Of a DNA stretch of 64,000 bases, positions 34,561-43,068 are shown piece after piece. Made by a program: the position numbers and the translations under genes. The stretch covers positions 1 through 64,000 of the forward strand of contig NZ_LMUW01000176.1 of assembly GCF_009765735.1 (NCBI RefSeq), given 5' to 3'. The DNA is from Xenophilus sp. L33. GTDB lineage: Bacteria > Pseudomonadota > Gammaproteobacteria > Burkholderiales > Burkholderiaceae_C. How positions within the stretch are numbered: the first letter of the stretch is position 1; every line of letters begins with the position of its first letter. The notes beneath the pieces were generated by a model. That model did not search any database and was not told the origin of the DNA. It worked only from the letters and a program-made list of their open reading frames with translations.

Positions 34561-35637
34561 TCACGCGGCCGGCGCAGCGCCATCCACGCCAGCCAGATGG
34601 CGCGTGAGTTCCGCCGACGAACGCTCGCGCGCCAGGCTCGCCGCCTGACCCGCCCACATGTTGCTGAAGTCCGAGACACCCGCCTTCTCGGTCACCGCCC
34701 GCAAGGGGATCAAGGCGCCGCCGGCCAGCGGAAAGCCGGGTGCGATCGCGGATATCGGCCCGACCTCGCGCATGAGCCGATTGACGAATCCACGCGCCGG
34801 ACGCCCCGTGAACAGGTTGGTCAGCGCGGTCTGATGATCGACAGCGGCGAGCAGGGCCGCGCGATGGAATGCGGAGACCTTGGCCTCGGGTGTCAGCAGG
34901 TAGGCCGTTCCCACCTGGACCGCCGACGCGCCCAGCGCGAACGCGGCCTGCACGCCTCGACGGTCGGCGATGCCGCCCGCAGCGATCACGGGCACGTCGA
35001 CCGCATCGACGATCTGCGGAACCAAGGCCATCGTCCCGACCTGCGTGCCCATGTCGTCGCTCAGGAAGTTGCCTCGGTGGCCACCTGCTTCGAGCCCCAT
35101 GGCGATCACCGCATCGACACCTCGCTCGACGAGCCAGCGCGCCTCGGCCACGGTCGTGGCGGAGGCGATGATCTTCGCGCCCGTGCGCCTCACTCTCGAC
35201 AACAGCCGCTCGTCGCCCGGCAAGCCGAAGTGAAAGCTGACGACTTCCGGCTTGTGGCTTTCGACGATCGAGCAGAACGCGTCGTCGAAGGGCGCGCGGT
35301 TGGAGGTCGGCATCGGCGCCGACACGTCGAGGCCGAGTTCCGCGTAGTAGGGAGACAGGGCCGCGCGCCATCGGTCGAGTTGCTCGTCACTCACGGTCTT
35401 GGGGACATGCGTGAAGAAGTTGAGGTTGATCGGTCTGGACGTCGCGGCCCGGATCCGATCGAGGTCGGCCCTGGCCTGCTCGGCCGACAGCAATGCGGCG
35501 GGCAAGGAGCCGAGGCCGCCGGCCTGGCTCGTCGCGATGACCATCTCGGGTGTGGTCGCACCCGCCATCGGCGCCTGGATGATGGGCAGTTCGATGCCCA
35601 GCAAGTCCAGGATCCGGTTTCTCTCGGTCTTCGACAT
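34561..35637 (-). CDS. Nitronate monooxygenase family protein
   Basis: 358 residues with a strong AGGAGA ribosome site. It has the FMN TIM-barrel pattern of NMO/2-nitropropane dioxygenase: IELPIIQAPMAGATTPEM, GGLGSLPAALLS, VSFHFGLP, IASATTVAEARWLVERGVD, GLEAGGHRG, VPVIAAGGIADRRG and GASAVQVGTAYLL. It oxidises nitronates (for example propionate-3-nitronate) to aldehydes and nitrite using FMN and O2. It may form a unit with the SDR downstream of the LysR promoter, 51 nt away on the same strand. Confidence 0.85.
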   Translation of the reverse strand: MSKTERNRILDLLGIELPIIQAPMAGATTPEMVIATSQAGGLGSLPAALLSAEQARADLDRIRAATSRPINLNFFTHVPKTVSDEQLDRWRAALSPYYAELGLDVSAPMPTSNRAPFDDAFCSIVESHKPEVVSFHFGLPGDERLLSRVRRTGAKIIASATTVAEARWLVERGVDAVIAMGLEAGGHRGNFLSDDMGTQVGTMALVPQIVDAVDVPVIAAGGIADRRGVQAAFALGASAVQVGTAYLLTPEAKVSAFHRAALLAAVDHQTALTNLFTGRPARGFVNRLMREVGPISAIAPGFPLAGGALIPLRAVTEKAGVSDFSNMWAGQAASLARERSSAELTRHLAGVDGAAPAA

Positions 35638-35688
35638 CTTCTTCTCCTGATTCCGAACAAGGGATTGCGGCTGCGCAGCGGCCCGAGG

Positions 35689-36398
35689 CTAGTGTCCGGC
35701 GTGCTGACCGCCGTCGACATGAATCACTTCGCCGGTGACGAACGTCGCACGCTCCAGGTAAAGAACCGCATCGACGATATCCCCGACCTCACCCATGCGG
35801 CCGACCGGATGCATCCTATCGAGGAATTCATGGGTCTCCGGGGCGTGCATCGGCGTCTTGATGATCCCGGGCGCCACCGCGTTCACGCGAATGCCGCGCC
35901 CCGCATATTCGATCGCGAGGCCTCGAGTCGCCGCATCGAGACCGCCCTTCGTCAGCGCCGCGAGGCCCGACGGAATGGCGGAGTTCGCCTGGTCGACCAG
36001 GGTCGTGGTGATCTGCACGACATGCCCACGGCCTTGCTCGAGCATTTGCCGAAGCGCGATTTGAGTCATGTGAAAGAAGCCCGCGATGTTCACATGCAGG
36101 ACCTTTTGCAGATCATCCGCCGAGTAGTCGACAAAGGGTTTCCCGATGAAGACGCCCGCATTGTTGATCAGGGAATCGACCCTTCCGAAGCGCTCGACGG
36201 CTTCGTGCACCACGCGCTGCGCAACGTCGCGATCGCCGATGTCACCGGGCACGGCGATCACGCCTTCGTCGTCGGATCGCTCGATGTTGCGGCGTTCGCG
36301 ACGACCACGAATCCCGCGTCGCGGTAGCCCCGAACGATGCCGGCGCCGATGCCTTGCGAGGCGCCGGTGACGATCGCAACCTTCTGCTTGTTGTCCAT
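35689..36398 (-). pseudogene. SDR family protein with frameshift (no canonical catalytic Tyr)
   Basis: The N-terminus MDNKQKVAIVTGASQGIGAG (start 36398, AAAGGAAAC upstream) is in one frame, and the rest from about DDEGVIAVPGDIGD to HVDGGQHAGH is in another. Restoring one base in the GCCGC stretch near 36289-36295 gives a continuous ANARNIERSDDEG reading of about 237 residues. The region normally holding YxxxK is SGLAALTKGGL, so Lys is kept but the Tyr position is Ala, as in some non-classical SDRs. It may be a real frameshift or a sequence error. It is divergent from the LysR gene at 36476. Confidence 0.75.
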
Positions 36399-36475
36399 GA
36401 TGGTTTCCTTTGCTGATTCGAACAGCGCCAAGTTAGCGCCGCGCGGCTGCTCGGGGAATTCGCTATCCTTTCTCG

Positions 36476-37363
36476 ATGGCTGAGAAAAAACGCACAGCAC
36501 CCGATTGGGAAGACCTTCGCGCCTTCCTCGCGCTGGGGCGTCACGGAACCCTGTCCGCCGCCGCACGGGCCTTGTCGGTCAACCACGCGACGATCTCCCG
36601 GCGAGTGCTTTCGCTGGAAGCCACGCTCGACAGGAAGCTGGTCGATCGCCGCGTCGACGGCTACGCGCTGACATCTGCCGGCACCCAGACCCTGGCGACG
36701 GTCAGCGACATGGAGATCGCGGTGCAGGCGCTGGGCCGCGAAGCCTCCGACGGCGCGCCCAAGGGCGTCGTTCGCATCAACGCACCGCCGGGGCTTGCAC
36801 AGGGCTTTCTCGTTCGCAGGCTGGCCGACCTTCCGATCGAGTTCCCCGGTCTCGACATCGACCTTGCGACGGAGTTGCGCTACGTGAGCCTCGAGCGCCG
36901 TGAGACCGACCTGGCGATCCGGCTGGACCGCCCCAAGGACGGCGACCTGATCGCGAAACTGCTCGTCACGATGGGCTATGCCTTCTACGGCACGCCGGCC
37001 GTCTGCGATCGTGCGGAAGCGGGCGGGAACGTCTCGTTCATAGGCTTCGATGAAGCCCATTCGCATCTCCCCGAGGCGATCTGGCTCGCGAGAAACTTTC
37101 CGCAGGCGCGCCTCGCCTTCCGGGCCAACAACCAGGTGTCCCAGGCCACGGCGGCGAGTTCCGGCGTGGGCCTGGCGCTGCTACCCCACTACATCGGAAG
37201 AGCCGAGGAAGGCCTGCGCATCTGCAAGCTGGGCGTCACGCCGCCGCAGCGCGAGGTGTGGATGGTCACGCGCCGCCTCGGCCGCCGCGACCTGCCCGTG
37301 CGCACCGTGGCCGAACGGATTGTTCGAACCTTCGACACGGAGCGCGCTTCGTTCGAGGCCTGA
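36476..37363 (+). CDS. LysR-family transcriptional regulator
   Basis: 295 residues. The N-terminal winged helix is DWEDLRAFLALGRHGTLSAA, then ALSVNHATISRRVLSLEATL, followed by the periplasmic-binding-like effector domain (VRINAPPGLAQGFL onward, SSGVGLALLPHYIG). It lies 78 nt from the divergent SDR gene (35689-36398) and probably controls it and the nitronate monooxygenase gene behind it. The effector is unknown. Confidence 0.87.
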   Translation: MAEKKRTAPDWEDLRAFLALGRHGTLSAAARALSVNHATISRRVLSLEATLDRKLVDRRVDGYALTSAGTQTLATVSDMEIAVQALGREASDGAPKGVVRINAPPGLAQGFLVRRLADLPIEFPGLDIDLATELRYVSLERRETDLAIRLDRPKDGDLIAKLLVTMGYAFYGTPAVCDRAEAGGNVSFIGFDEAHSHLPEAIWLARNFPQARLAFRANNQVSQATAASSGVGLALLPHYIGRAEEGLRICKLGVTPPQREVWMVTRRLGRRDLPVRTVAERIVRTFDTERASFEA

Positions 37364-37406
37364 GCGTAGGGCCTGGTGCGCTCGGCGCGGTGCGTCCGCT
37401 CCGCCG

Positions 37407-37541
37407 TCAAGGCTCGAACACATCCACCGGCAGCAGCACCGCCGGCGCACCGCTTCGGTTCTCCCACCAATGCGTGACGCCCTCGGAGCCGACGATCATG
37501 TCGCCGGCGACTTGCGGGACCTCGACGCCATTGCGCGCTGA
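37407..37541 (-). pseudogene. C-terminal remnant of a cupin protein
   Basis: Minus strand, 44 codons open between a TGA (37544-37542) and the final TGA at 37409-37407. The translation includes NGVEVPQVAGDMIVGSEG followed by VTHWWENRSGAPAVLLPVDV, which has the look of the last strands of a cupin (GD-x-IVGSEGVTHWWENRS-x-APA). There is no start codon, and the N-terminal two thirds are absent, since the lipoprotein gene begins its stop at 37660. The rest of 37364-37659 holds nothing recognisable. Confidence 0.5.
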
Positions 37542-37659
37542 TCAGGCGGGCGCGCAACTGGCGACCGGCACCTCCCTCGAATTCGGCACCAAGATCGATG
37601 GCCGGGAATTGCCGAGTCGCCGCGCCGACGGAGTCCGCCGCTCACACCGTCGCCGTCGA

Positions 37660-38970
37660 TCAAGGAAATGCAAAGCCCGTCATCAGAACGACGTCCTTGG
37701 TCGTGTCGTTCGGGTCCGGCGCTGGCAGCGCTGGCCCGAATGTCACCGGTGCGGGCACTGGCGTAGCAGCATTGATGGTGCTCGCGTTGTTGAAGACCCA
37801 GGCGTTAGAAGCAGAACCGCCCACCCAAAGACGATCATTGGCAGCGTCGTACGTCGCCGAAACCGGGTTGGTCAACGGGATGGTGGTCAACGCAAGCGTG
37901 GCGCTCGTGGCGGTGCTGGCTCCATCGATGATGTGCAAGCCATTGAAGGCGTCGGCATGAAAAAGGCGGTCCTGCGCCGAGTCGATTGCGAGGCCGTCGC
38001 CGTTATCGAACGGTGACGTACCAGGAATCGTGAAGCTCGTTCCACCTTGATTGACCGTGTGCCCCGGGGCCAGGGGCCCCGCCTGGAGCAGGTTCATCTC
38101 GAATCGCATGATGGTTGCGCCATTTGCAACGTAGAGGAGTGAGCGCTGGGAATCGATGACGAACCGACCGTTCTCCCCGACGGGAACGGCGTACTCGTTC
38201 GTTGGCGTCACCGTGCCATTTGCGCTGCTCGCATTTGAGATCTGAAGCAGATATTCATTCCCGTCCGCGCCGTCCTCAGGCAACCAAATCGTATCGGTGG
38301 CAGCATCGAACTGCATCGAGCCCGTGAATCCGGAGGTGCCAGCGTAGCTTCCGGCTGGAGTGATGACTCTTGCCGGCGGCAGGCTTCCGGCACTGGTACT
38401 TGCTTGGTCGAACACCAGGACGCCACCCCCGAAAGCCACGTAGAGGCGATCGTTGCCCGCGTCGTAGTGAAGGTTCCCGCTCGCGGTGTGGTGCAGAGAA
38501 GCAAGAAGCTCGGGAGTAAGGTTGATCATCCGCCAGGCAACAGCCGATCCGGCCGCAGGATTCGCGTCGGCGAGCGCAAAGATCTCGGCATGGCTCCAGG
38601 CGAGCGCGAAGTTTCTGTAGGGCGTCAGACCGGTGGTCACCGGCACTGTCCCGGTGCCGGCACCAGTGCCGGGGCCCGTGAGGTCGGCCTCTGTCCCATT
38701 GTCCGACCCCGACCCTGCTCCATTACCCGCGCCGGTGCTCGTGCCTGTTCCAGTGTTCGTGTTGGTGTTGGAGGTGCTCCCGGAGCCAGTGCCGGTGGTC
38801 GTGCCGGTGCCGTTACCGGTGACATTGGAATTCCCCGAAGCAAGGCTGAGCGTTTGAGTCCCTCCTGCACCAATGCTCCCCAAGCCGGATGCTCCCCCTC
38901 CGCCACACCCGGCAATTGCCATCGCCGTGAACATGGCTACGCCCCCAGACAGGGCTCGAATTTTCTTCAT
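37660..38970 (-). CDS. Lipoprotein with low-complexity linker and propeller-like domain
   Basis: 436 residues from the ATG at 38970 with GAGGAC upstream. The signal peptide MKKIRALSGGVAMFTAMAIA precedes the lipobox AIAGC (Cys22) and a poly-Gly stretch. Residues about 51-108 are a Gly/Thr/Ser/Asn linker. From residue 115 on there are repeated units with LHYDAGNDRLYVAF, MQFDAATDTIWLP, VIDSQRSLLYVAN, AIDSAQDRLFHAD and TYDAANDRLWVGG, five copies of a D-x-x-x-D-R/T-L/I-Y/W pattern that suggests a beta-propeller. It is probably exposed on the outer membrane or in the periplasm. The function is unknown. Confidence 0.75.
   Translation of the reverse strand: MKKIRALSGGVAMFTAMAIAGCGGGGASGLGSIGAGGTQTLSLASGNSNVTGNGTGTTTGTGSGSTSNTNTNTGTGTSTGAGNGAGSGSDNGTEADLTGPGTGAGTGTVPVTTGLTPYRNFALAWSHAEIFALADANPAAGSAVAWRMINLTPELLASLHHTASGNLHYDAGNDRLYVAFGGGVLVFDQASTSAGSLPPARVITPAGSYAGTSGFTGSMQFDAATDTIWLPEDGADGNEYLLQISNASSANGTVTPTNEYAVPVGENGRFVIDSQRSLLYVANGATIMRFEMNLLQAGPLAPGHTVNQGGTSFTIPGTSPFDNGDGLAIDSAQDRLFHADAFNGLHIIDGASTATSATLALTTIPLTNPVSATYDAANDRLWVGGSASNAWVFNNASTINAATPVPAPVTFGPALPAPDPNDTTKDVVLMTGFAFP
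38647..38820 (-). repeat. Gly/Thr/Ser/Asn low-complexity linker sequence
   Basis: The DNA encoding residues about 51-108 of the lipoprotein is made of imperfect 6-nt GGTGCC/GGCACC-like units, giving runs such as TGTGTTTGTGSGS at protein level. Such tracts can expand or contract by slippage in steps that may keep frame. It is not a CRISPR: there are no spacers and no conserved repeat. Confidence 0.65.
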
Positions 38971-39257
38971 GCGTCCTCGCGCTATTTTTTTTGTGCACAT
39001 GTCCCGTGCACTTCGTGGGTTCGGTCACCCACTGACCGCTTCCTGACCAATGTAACGTAAGTCACCTCTAGTAACACCTCTTAACGTTACTAGGTAGAAC
39101 CCTCACGCCGCTCTTGGTGACTCGATGTGCGCGATGGACGACTCTTCGTATTCGGGACTATTGCTGCCGCAAACGGCCGCATAACAGGAAGGCGCCCTCA
39201 CCTCCGGACTCCGACTTGGCCAGAAATCAAGCGTCCCGTTTCGGCGCCGCCTGCAGC
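38971..39257. other. Intergenic region upstream of the lipoprotein gene
   Basis: 287 nt between the lipoprotein start and the 3' end of the marR-type gene. No gene is seen. It is AT-richer near 38985-39100, where the lipoprotein promoter should be, and contains the inverted repeat at 39068-39093. Confidence 0.55.
39068..39093. promoter_or_regulatory. Perfect 8-bp inverted repeat upstream of the lipoprotein gene
   Basis: Arms CTAGTAAC (39068-39075) and GTTACTAG (39086-39093) around a 10-nt spacer, one helical turn centre to centre plus 8, about 100-125 nt before the lipoprotein ATG. Possibly an operator or activator site; the regulator is unknown. Confidence 0.45.
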
Positions 39258-39689
39258 TCAGGAAAAGCCAAGCAGTTTGCGCAGCAGGGTGACCAGTTGC
39301 CTGAGTTCCTCGGCCGACAGCCGGCGCGCCACGGCCGCCTCGTAGGCACCTGCCGCGGCCATGCCCTCGGTCGCCACTTTCCGACCCGCGGCGGTGAGGT
39401 CCAGGCAGAAGCTGCGGGCGTCGACTTCCGAGCGCCGTCGTGTCAACAAGCCCTTGGCCATGGTGCGGGTGACAAGGTCGCTGCAGGTGTTGAGGTCGAG
39501 TCCGATCTCCAGGGCGACGTGGCTTTGCGAGGCACCCGGCTGTCGCCCGACCGCTGCCAGCAACGCCAGCTGGCGCGAAGTGACGTCGGTGCCGTGCATC
39601 TCCACGAACACGGCGTCGGCCTCGAAGTGGGCCCGGCGCAGCAGGTGCGGCAGATGATGGAGCAGCCGGAAGGCCGATGTCTTGGTCAA
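39258..39689 (-). CDS. MarR-family transcriptional regulator
   Basis: 143 residues from a TTG at 39689, the only initiator after the in-frame TGA of the upstream gene. The winged-helix region is VTSRQLALLAAVGRQPGASQ and VALEIGLDLNTCSDLVTRTM, then the wing GLLTRRRSEVDARSFCLDLT, as in MarR. It is the last gene of the operon that starts at 44064, in the same phase as the preceding gene and 12 nt after its stop. It is probably the local regulator of the importer and hydrolase genes. Confidence 0.8.
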   Translation of the reverse strand: MTKTSAFRLLHHLPHLLRRAHFEADAVFVEMHGTDVTSRQLALLAAVGRQPGASQSHVALEIGLDLNTCSDLVTRTMAKGLLTRRRSEVDARSFCLDLTAAGRKVATEGMAAAGAYEAAVARRLSAEELRQLVTLLRKLLGFS

Positions 39690-39701
39690 GGCGACGCGCG
39701 A

Positions 39702-40490
39702 TCAGACGAATTGCAGACCCGGCAACCTGGCGCCCGAAGCCCGGACGATGGAGCCGAGCTGCGACGCCAGCATCTCGGTGCCCGAGACGCCGACCACCGG
39801 CACCACCTTGCGTGATTCATGGACCGACCCGTCCAGCCCGACGGCACGCACCTCGGCGATCGCGACATCGAGCGACGGATCGGCGACCAGCACGCCACGG
39901 CAGCGGTCGAGCCCCACGGTCGCCAGCGCGAAGGTGGTCATGGTATTGACGTTGCGCGGAAAGAGCCGGGTGATGCCGCGCACCGGGCCGTCGTACAGCA
40001 CCCGCACGCCGTCGATCGACGCGCCATCGATGCCCGAATCCCGAAAATCGATGTTGTCCGGATGCTTGCGGAAGGTGATCGTCGCCTCTGCCCAGTTGCC
40101 GCGCACCTCGACCAGGTTGTCGAGGCCGATCAACGCGCCGTGCGGGATCAGCAGGCGATGCCCGCTCTGGATCGCCGCATCTCGCAACGCGGCTTCGGTG
40201 CGCTCGTCGCCGAGCGCGTTGACGGACAGGGGCAGATAGTCGGCATGGCGCAGGAACTGCGCGCCGTGGCGGAGCGTGATCTCGGGATGCGCGCATTCGA
40301 CGATCAGCTCGGCACCGAAGCGTTCGATGTCGTCGAGCCGGTCGGCGCGCAGCGCCTGCGGCAGCGCCGCCAGTTGCTCCGGCCTGCGCGCATGGACGAA
40401 GGCCAGCGCCAGGCCCGGTGCCGACCCCTTGCCGATCTCGTTGACGACATGCCTGCCGATGTAGCCGTAGCCGATGATGCCGATGCGCAT
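39702..40490 (-). CDS. Aspartate dehydrogenase-like oxidoreductase (NadX/DUF108 family)
   Basis: 262 residues. Rossmann motif GIIGYGYIGRHV at the N-terminus, then AELIVECAHPEI, a Ser-rich LPLSVNALGDE, and the catalytic-domain segment LLIPHGALIGLDNL, followed by ITFRKHP, all typical of L-aspartate dehydrogenases. The family makes iminoaspartate/oxaloacetate from aspartate with NAD(P), but paralogues in catabolic operons may use other amino acids. The start has AAAGGCT upstream and lies 9 nt after the formamidase-like gene. Confidence 0.75.
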   Translation of the reverse strand: MRIGIIGYGYIGRHVVNEIGKGSAPGLALAFVHARRPEQLAALPQALRADRLDDIERFGAELIVECAHPEITLRHGAQFLRHADYLPLSVNALGDERTEAALRDAAIQSGHRLLIPHGALIGLDNLVEVRGNWAEATITFRKHPDNIDFRDSGIDGASIDGVRVLYDGPVRGITRLFPRNVNTMTTFALATVGLDRCRGVLVADPSLDVAIAEVRAVGLDGSVHESRKVVPVVGVSGTEMLASQLGSIVRASGARLPGLQFV

Positions 40491-40499
40491 GGGAGCCTT

Positions 40500-41366
40500 T
40501 CAGGGGTCGATGCCGAGCAGGTCGCAGGCCGTACCGTGCAGCCGCGTGCCCGGACTGGCGAGATCGTCCAGGACGGTGAAATGATTCTTGCCGGCCAGGG
40601 ACATGGAAACCGGCACCACGCCGGTTCCCCAGGACTCGACCAGCGCCGCCGTCTGCCGGTGAAACTCGCTGCTCTCCAGCGCGCCGACGGCGGCGTGGAG
40701 GACGCGACCGACCGGCGCTGCAAAGCGGACCGGACTCAGGCGCCGCACCGACTCGGCATCCAGCCGGACGGCGTCCTTCAGGAACGGCGCATGCCGAAAG
40801 GGCTCGAGATCGAACAGCCCGGAGATCGCGAGCACTCGCGTGACCAGACCGGCGGGCAGGTCCCGACCGACCCGTTGCCAATCGCACGCCAGCATCATGG
40901 CGCCGAGGTGTCCACCTGCCGAGTGACCGGCGACCACGATCCGCGCGGACCCACGGCCGCGCGCGCGAAGTTCGCGATGGATGTGCGCCAGGCCATCGAC
41001 CACCTGCAGCGCCAGCGCCTGCATCGATATCGTGGGACATAGGTCGTAGCTGAGCAGCACCACGTCGCAGCCCTTGGCCAGAAATGCGGGTGCGATGAAC
41101 GAATGAAATGATTTGTCGGAGCCGCGCCAGAAGCCACCGTGGATGAACACCAGCACCGGCGCGTCCGCCCTCCCGCCATCGAACCAGTCCATGGTCTGCC
41201 GGGCCCCGGGGCCATAGCGCCGATCGGCTTGATGGCCGGCCTTCGCCCTCGCCTCGGCCGAAGCCGCGGCCCAGCGCGCGAAGATGGATGGCGCATCCGG
41301 ATTCGCGGCCAATGCGTTGTATTGCTGATCGAGCCAGGCGGGATCGGGAGAGGGAATCATGGTCAT
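40500..41366 (-). CDS. Alpha/beta hydrolase, kynurenine formamidase-like
   Basis: 288 residues from the ATG at 41366, one nucleotide after the permease stop; a GTG at 41375 is less likely. The oxyanion motif HGGFWRGSDKS (about 76-86) and nucleophile elbow AGHSAGGH (Ser149), plus the C-terminal SLAGKNHFTVLDDL with the catalytic-type His, match the arylformamidase/kynurenine formamidase branch of the esterase superfamily. These hydrolyse N-formylkynurenine or related arylformamides. Grouping with a TrpX-like importer and an aspartate-dehydrogenase-like enzyme hints at use of an imported N-acyl or N-formyl compound. Confidence 0.72.
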   Translation of the reverse strand: MTMIPSPDPAWLDQQYNALAANPDAPSIFARWAAASAEARAKAGHQADRRYGPGARQTMDWFDGGRADAPVLVFIHGGFWRGSDKSFHSFIAPAFLAKGCDVVLLSYDLCPTISMQALALQVVDGLAHIHRELRARGRGSARIVVAGHSAGGHLGAMMLACDWQRVGRDLPAGLVTRVLAISGLFDLEPFRHAPFLKDAVRLDAESVRRLSPVRFAAPVGRVLHAAVGALESSEFHRQTAALVESWGTGVVPVSMSLAGKNHFTVLDDLASPGTRLHGTACDLLGIDP

Positions 41367-41367
41367 G

Positions 41368-42267
41368 TCAGGCACCGAGACTGGCGCCGCCGCGGCGGCC
41401 GGTCAGCACAGGCCAGCCGATCGTCGCCAGCACGAAGACACCGGTTGCGAATTTGAGATCCGATGGCGCGAGCCCGAGCGACAGGGCCAACGAGCCGAGC
41501 TGGTAGTAGACGATCGCGCCCACCACCGGCGCGCAGAGTTGCGCGAGCAGGCGGCGGCGTCCGGTGATCGCCTCGCCGATGATCACCGAGGCCAGGCCGT
41601 TCACCAGCATCCCGAAACCCATGCTGACGTCGGCATAGCCCTGGCTCTGCGCGACCAGGGCACCGGCGCCCGCGGTGATCGCGTTGGCCAGGCCGAAGCC
41701 GATCACGGTGTAGCGCACCGCATGGATGCCGAGCGCAGGCGCCAGCCGAACGTTGGCGCCGACGCCACGCAGGGCCAGGCCCGCATGCGTCTGCAGGCCC
41801 CACCACAGCAGTCCGATCAGCGACAGGTGCAGGGCCAGGAACAGCAGGCATTGCAGCAGCAGGCTGCCGGCAATCGCCGGGCTCAGCCAGTCGTACACGT
41901 TGGGCAGCCCGAACAGGGGCGTATTGGGCTTGCCCATGATGCGCAGGTTGACGCTCCACAGCATGGTGACCGTCAAGATGCCGGCCAGCAGCGAATGCAC
42001 CTTGAACTTCAGGTGGATCAGTGCCGTGGCCGCGCCGGCCGCGAAGCCGCAGAGCAAGGCCACCAGGGTACCCAGAAGCGGATGCAGGCCGGCCGTGATC
42101 AGCATCGCCACCACGCATCCGCCCAGCGGGAAGCTGCCTTCGCTGGAAAGGTCCGGCAGGTTGATGATGCGGAAAGGAATCATGACCCCGACGGCGACGA
42201 ATGCGTAGGCCAGACCCTGGACCAGCGTGATCGGGATCAGGTTCGCATAGACAGCCAGGAATTCCAT
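41368..42267 (-). CDS. ABC transporter permease (TrpY-like, BPD_transp_2)
   Basis: 299 residues, polytopic: ITLVQGLAYAFVAVGVMIPF at the start, LGTLVALLCGFAAGAATALI, SLLAGILTVTMLWSVNLRIM, then the coupling-loop region LGIHAVRYTVIGFGLANAIT and GFGMLVNGLASVIIGEAITG. It belongs to the branched-chain-type permease family found with DUF534 (TrpX) binding proteins. It lies between the ATPase (7 nt before) and the hydrolase genes. Confidence 0.82.
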   Translation of the reverse strand: MEFLAVYANLIPITLVQGLAYAFVAVGVMIPFRIINLPDLSSEGSFPLGGCVVAMLITAGLHPLLGTLVALLCGFAAGAATALIHLKFKVHSLLAGILTVTMLWSVNLRIMGKPNTPLFGLPNVYDWLSPAIAGSLLLQCLLFLALHLSLIGLLWWGLQTHAGLALRGVGANVRLAPALGIHAVRYTVIGFGLANAITAGAGALVAQSQGYADVSMGFGMLVNGLASVIIGEAITGRRRLLAQLCAPVVGAIVYYQLGSLALSLGLAPSDLKFATGVFVLATIGWPVLTGRRGGASLGA

Positions 42268-42274
42268 GGTCGCC

Positions 42275-43060
42275 TCAGCCTGTGGTCTGCAGCAGCAGAT
42301 GGTCGGAGGCGACGCTGAAGCGCTTCACGATCTCCGGGACGCTCAGGCCCTCCTTGTCCGCGCCGGCAAGGTCGTGCTTGATGCGCCCGGCCTCCATCAT
42401 CAGCAGCCGATCGCCGTGATCGACCGCGTGCTGCATGTTGTGCGTGATCATCAGCGTCGTCAGGCGCTCGGCGGTCACGATGCGCTGCGTCGCCGTCATG
42501 ACCAGCGCGGCGGTCCTGGGATCGAGCGCGGCAGTGTGCTCGTCGAGCAGCAGCAGCCGCGGCGCGCCGAAGGTCGCCATGATGAGCGCCAGCACCTGGC
42601 GCTGGCCGCCCGACAGCATGCCGGCGGGTGCGGTCATGCGCTTCTCGAGCCCGAGGCCGTAGGTGGCGAGTTGCTGCGCGAACTGCGCCTTGCGGCTGCG
42701 ATTCAAGGCCATCGAGAAACCGCGGCTCTTGCCGCGCATGCTGGCCAGCGCCAGGTTTTCCTCGACCGTGAGCGCCGGGGCGGTGCCCGCCATCGGGTCC
42801 TGGAACACGCGCGCGATCATCGAGGCCCGGCGCGCGACGCCCCAGCTCGTGATGTCCGTGCCGTCGATCGAGAGGCTGCCGCCGCGCCCGCCACCCGGCC
42901 CCGCCAGGACATTGAGCAAGGTGCTCTTGCCGGCGCCATTGGTGCCGACCACCACGGTGAAGCTGCCATCGGAGAGGGTGAGGCTCAGGTCGTCGAGCGC
43001 CACCTTCTCGTCCGTCGTGCCGGCATGGAAGACGACGGTGGCGCCGCGCAGTTCGACCAT
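42275..43060 (-). CDS. ABC transporter ATP-binding protein (TrpZ-like)
   Basis: 261 residues, one ABC domain: Walker A GTNGAGKST, signature LSGGQRQVLALIMA, Walker B LLLLDEHTAALDP (with His-Thr where DEPT is usual, as is common in this subfamily), and the switch His in MITHNMQHAVDHGD. It drives the importer with the permease at 41368 and the binding protein at 43069. It overlaps neither neighbour. Confidence 0.87.
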   Translation of the reverse strand: MVELRGATVVFHAGTTDEKVALDDLSLTLSDGSFTVVVGTNGAGKSTLLNVLAGPGGGRGGSLSIDGTDITSWGVARRASMIARVFQDPMAGTAPALTVEENLALASMRGKSRGFSMALNRSRKAQFAQQLATYGLGLEKRMTAPAGMLSGGQRQVLALIMATFGAPRLLLLDEHTAALDPRTAALVMTATQRIVTAERLTTLMITHNMQHAVDHGDRLLMMEAGRIKHDLAGADKEGLSVPEIVKRFSVASDHLLLQTTG

Positions 43061-43068
43061 CTGGCGCC

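Noticed and set aside
33181-36327. 1,048-codon open frame on the plus strand
   Set aside because: It runs antisense to nitronate monooxygenase and the SDR and across the MFS gene in another frame, is Arg/Gly/His-rich and shows no family motif. Long shadow frames are expected at this G+C.
38640-38830. CRISPR-like repetition
   Set aside because: The repetition is an in-frame Gly/Thr/Ser linker of a lipoprotein. There are no equal-length repeats, no spacers and no cas genes.
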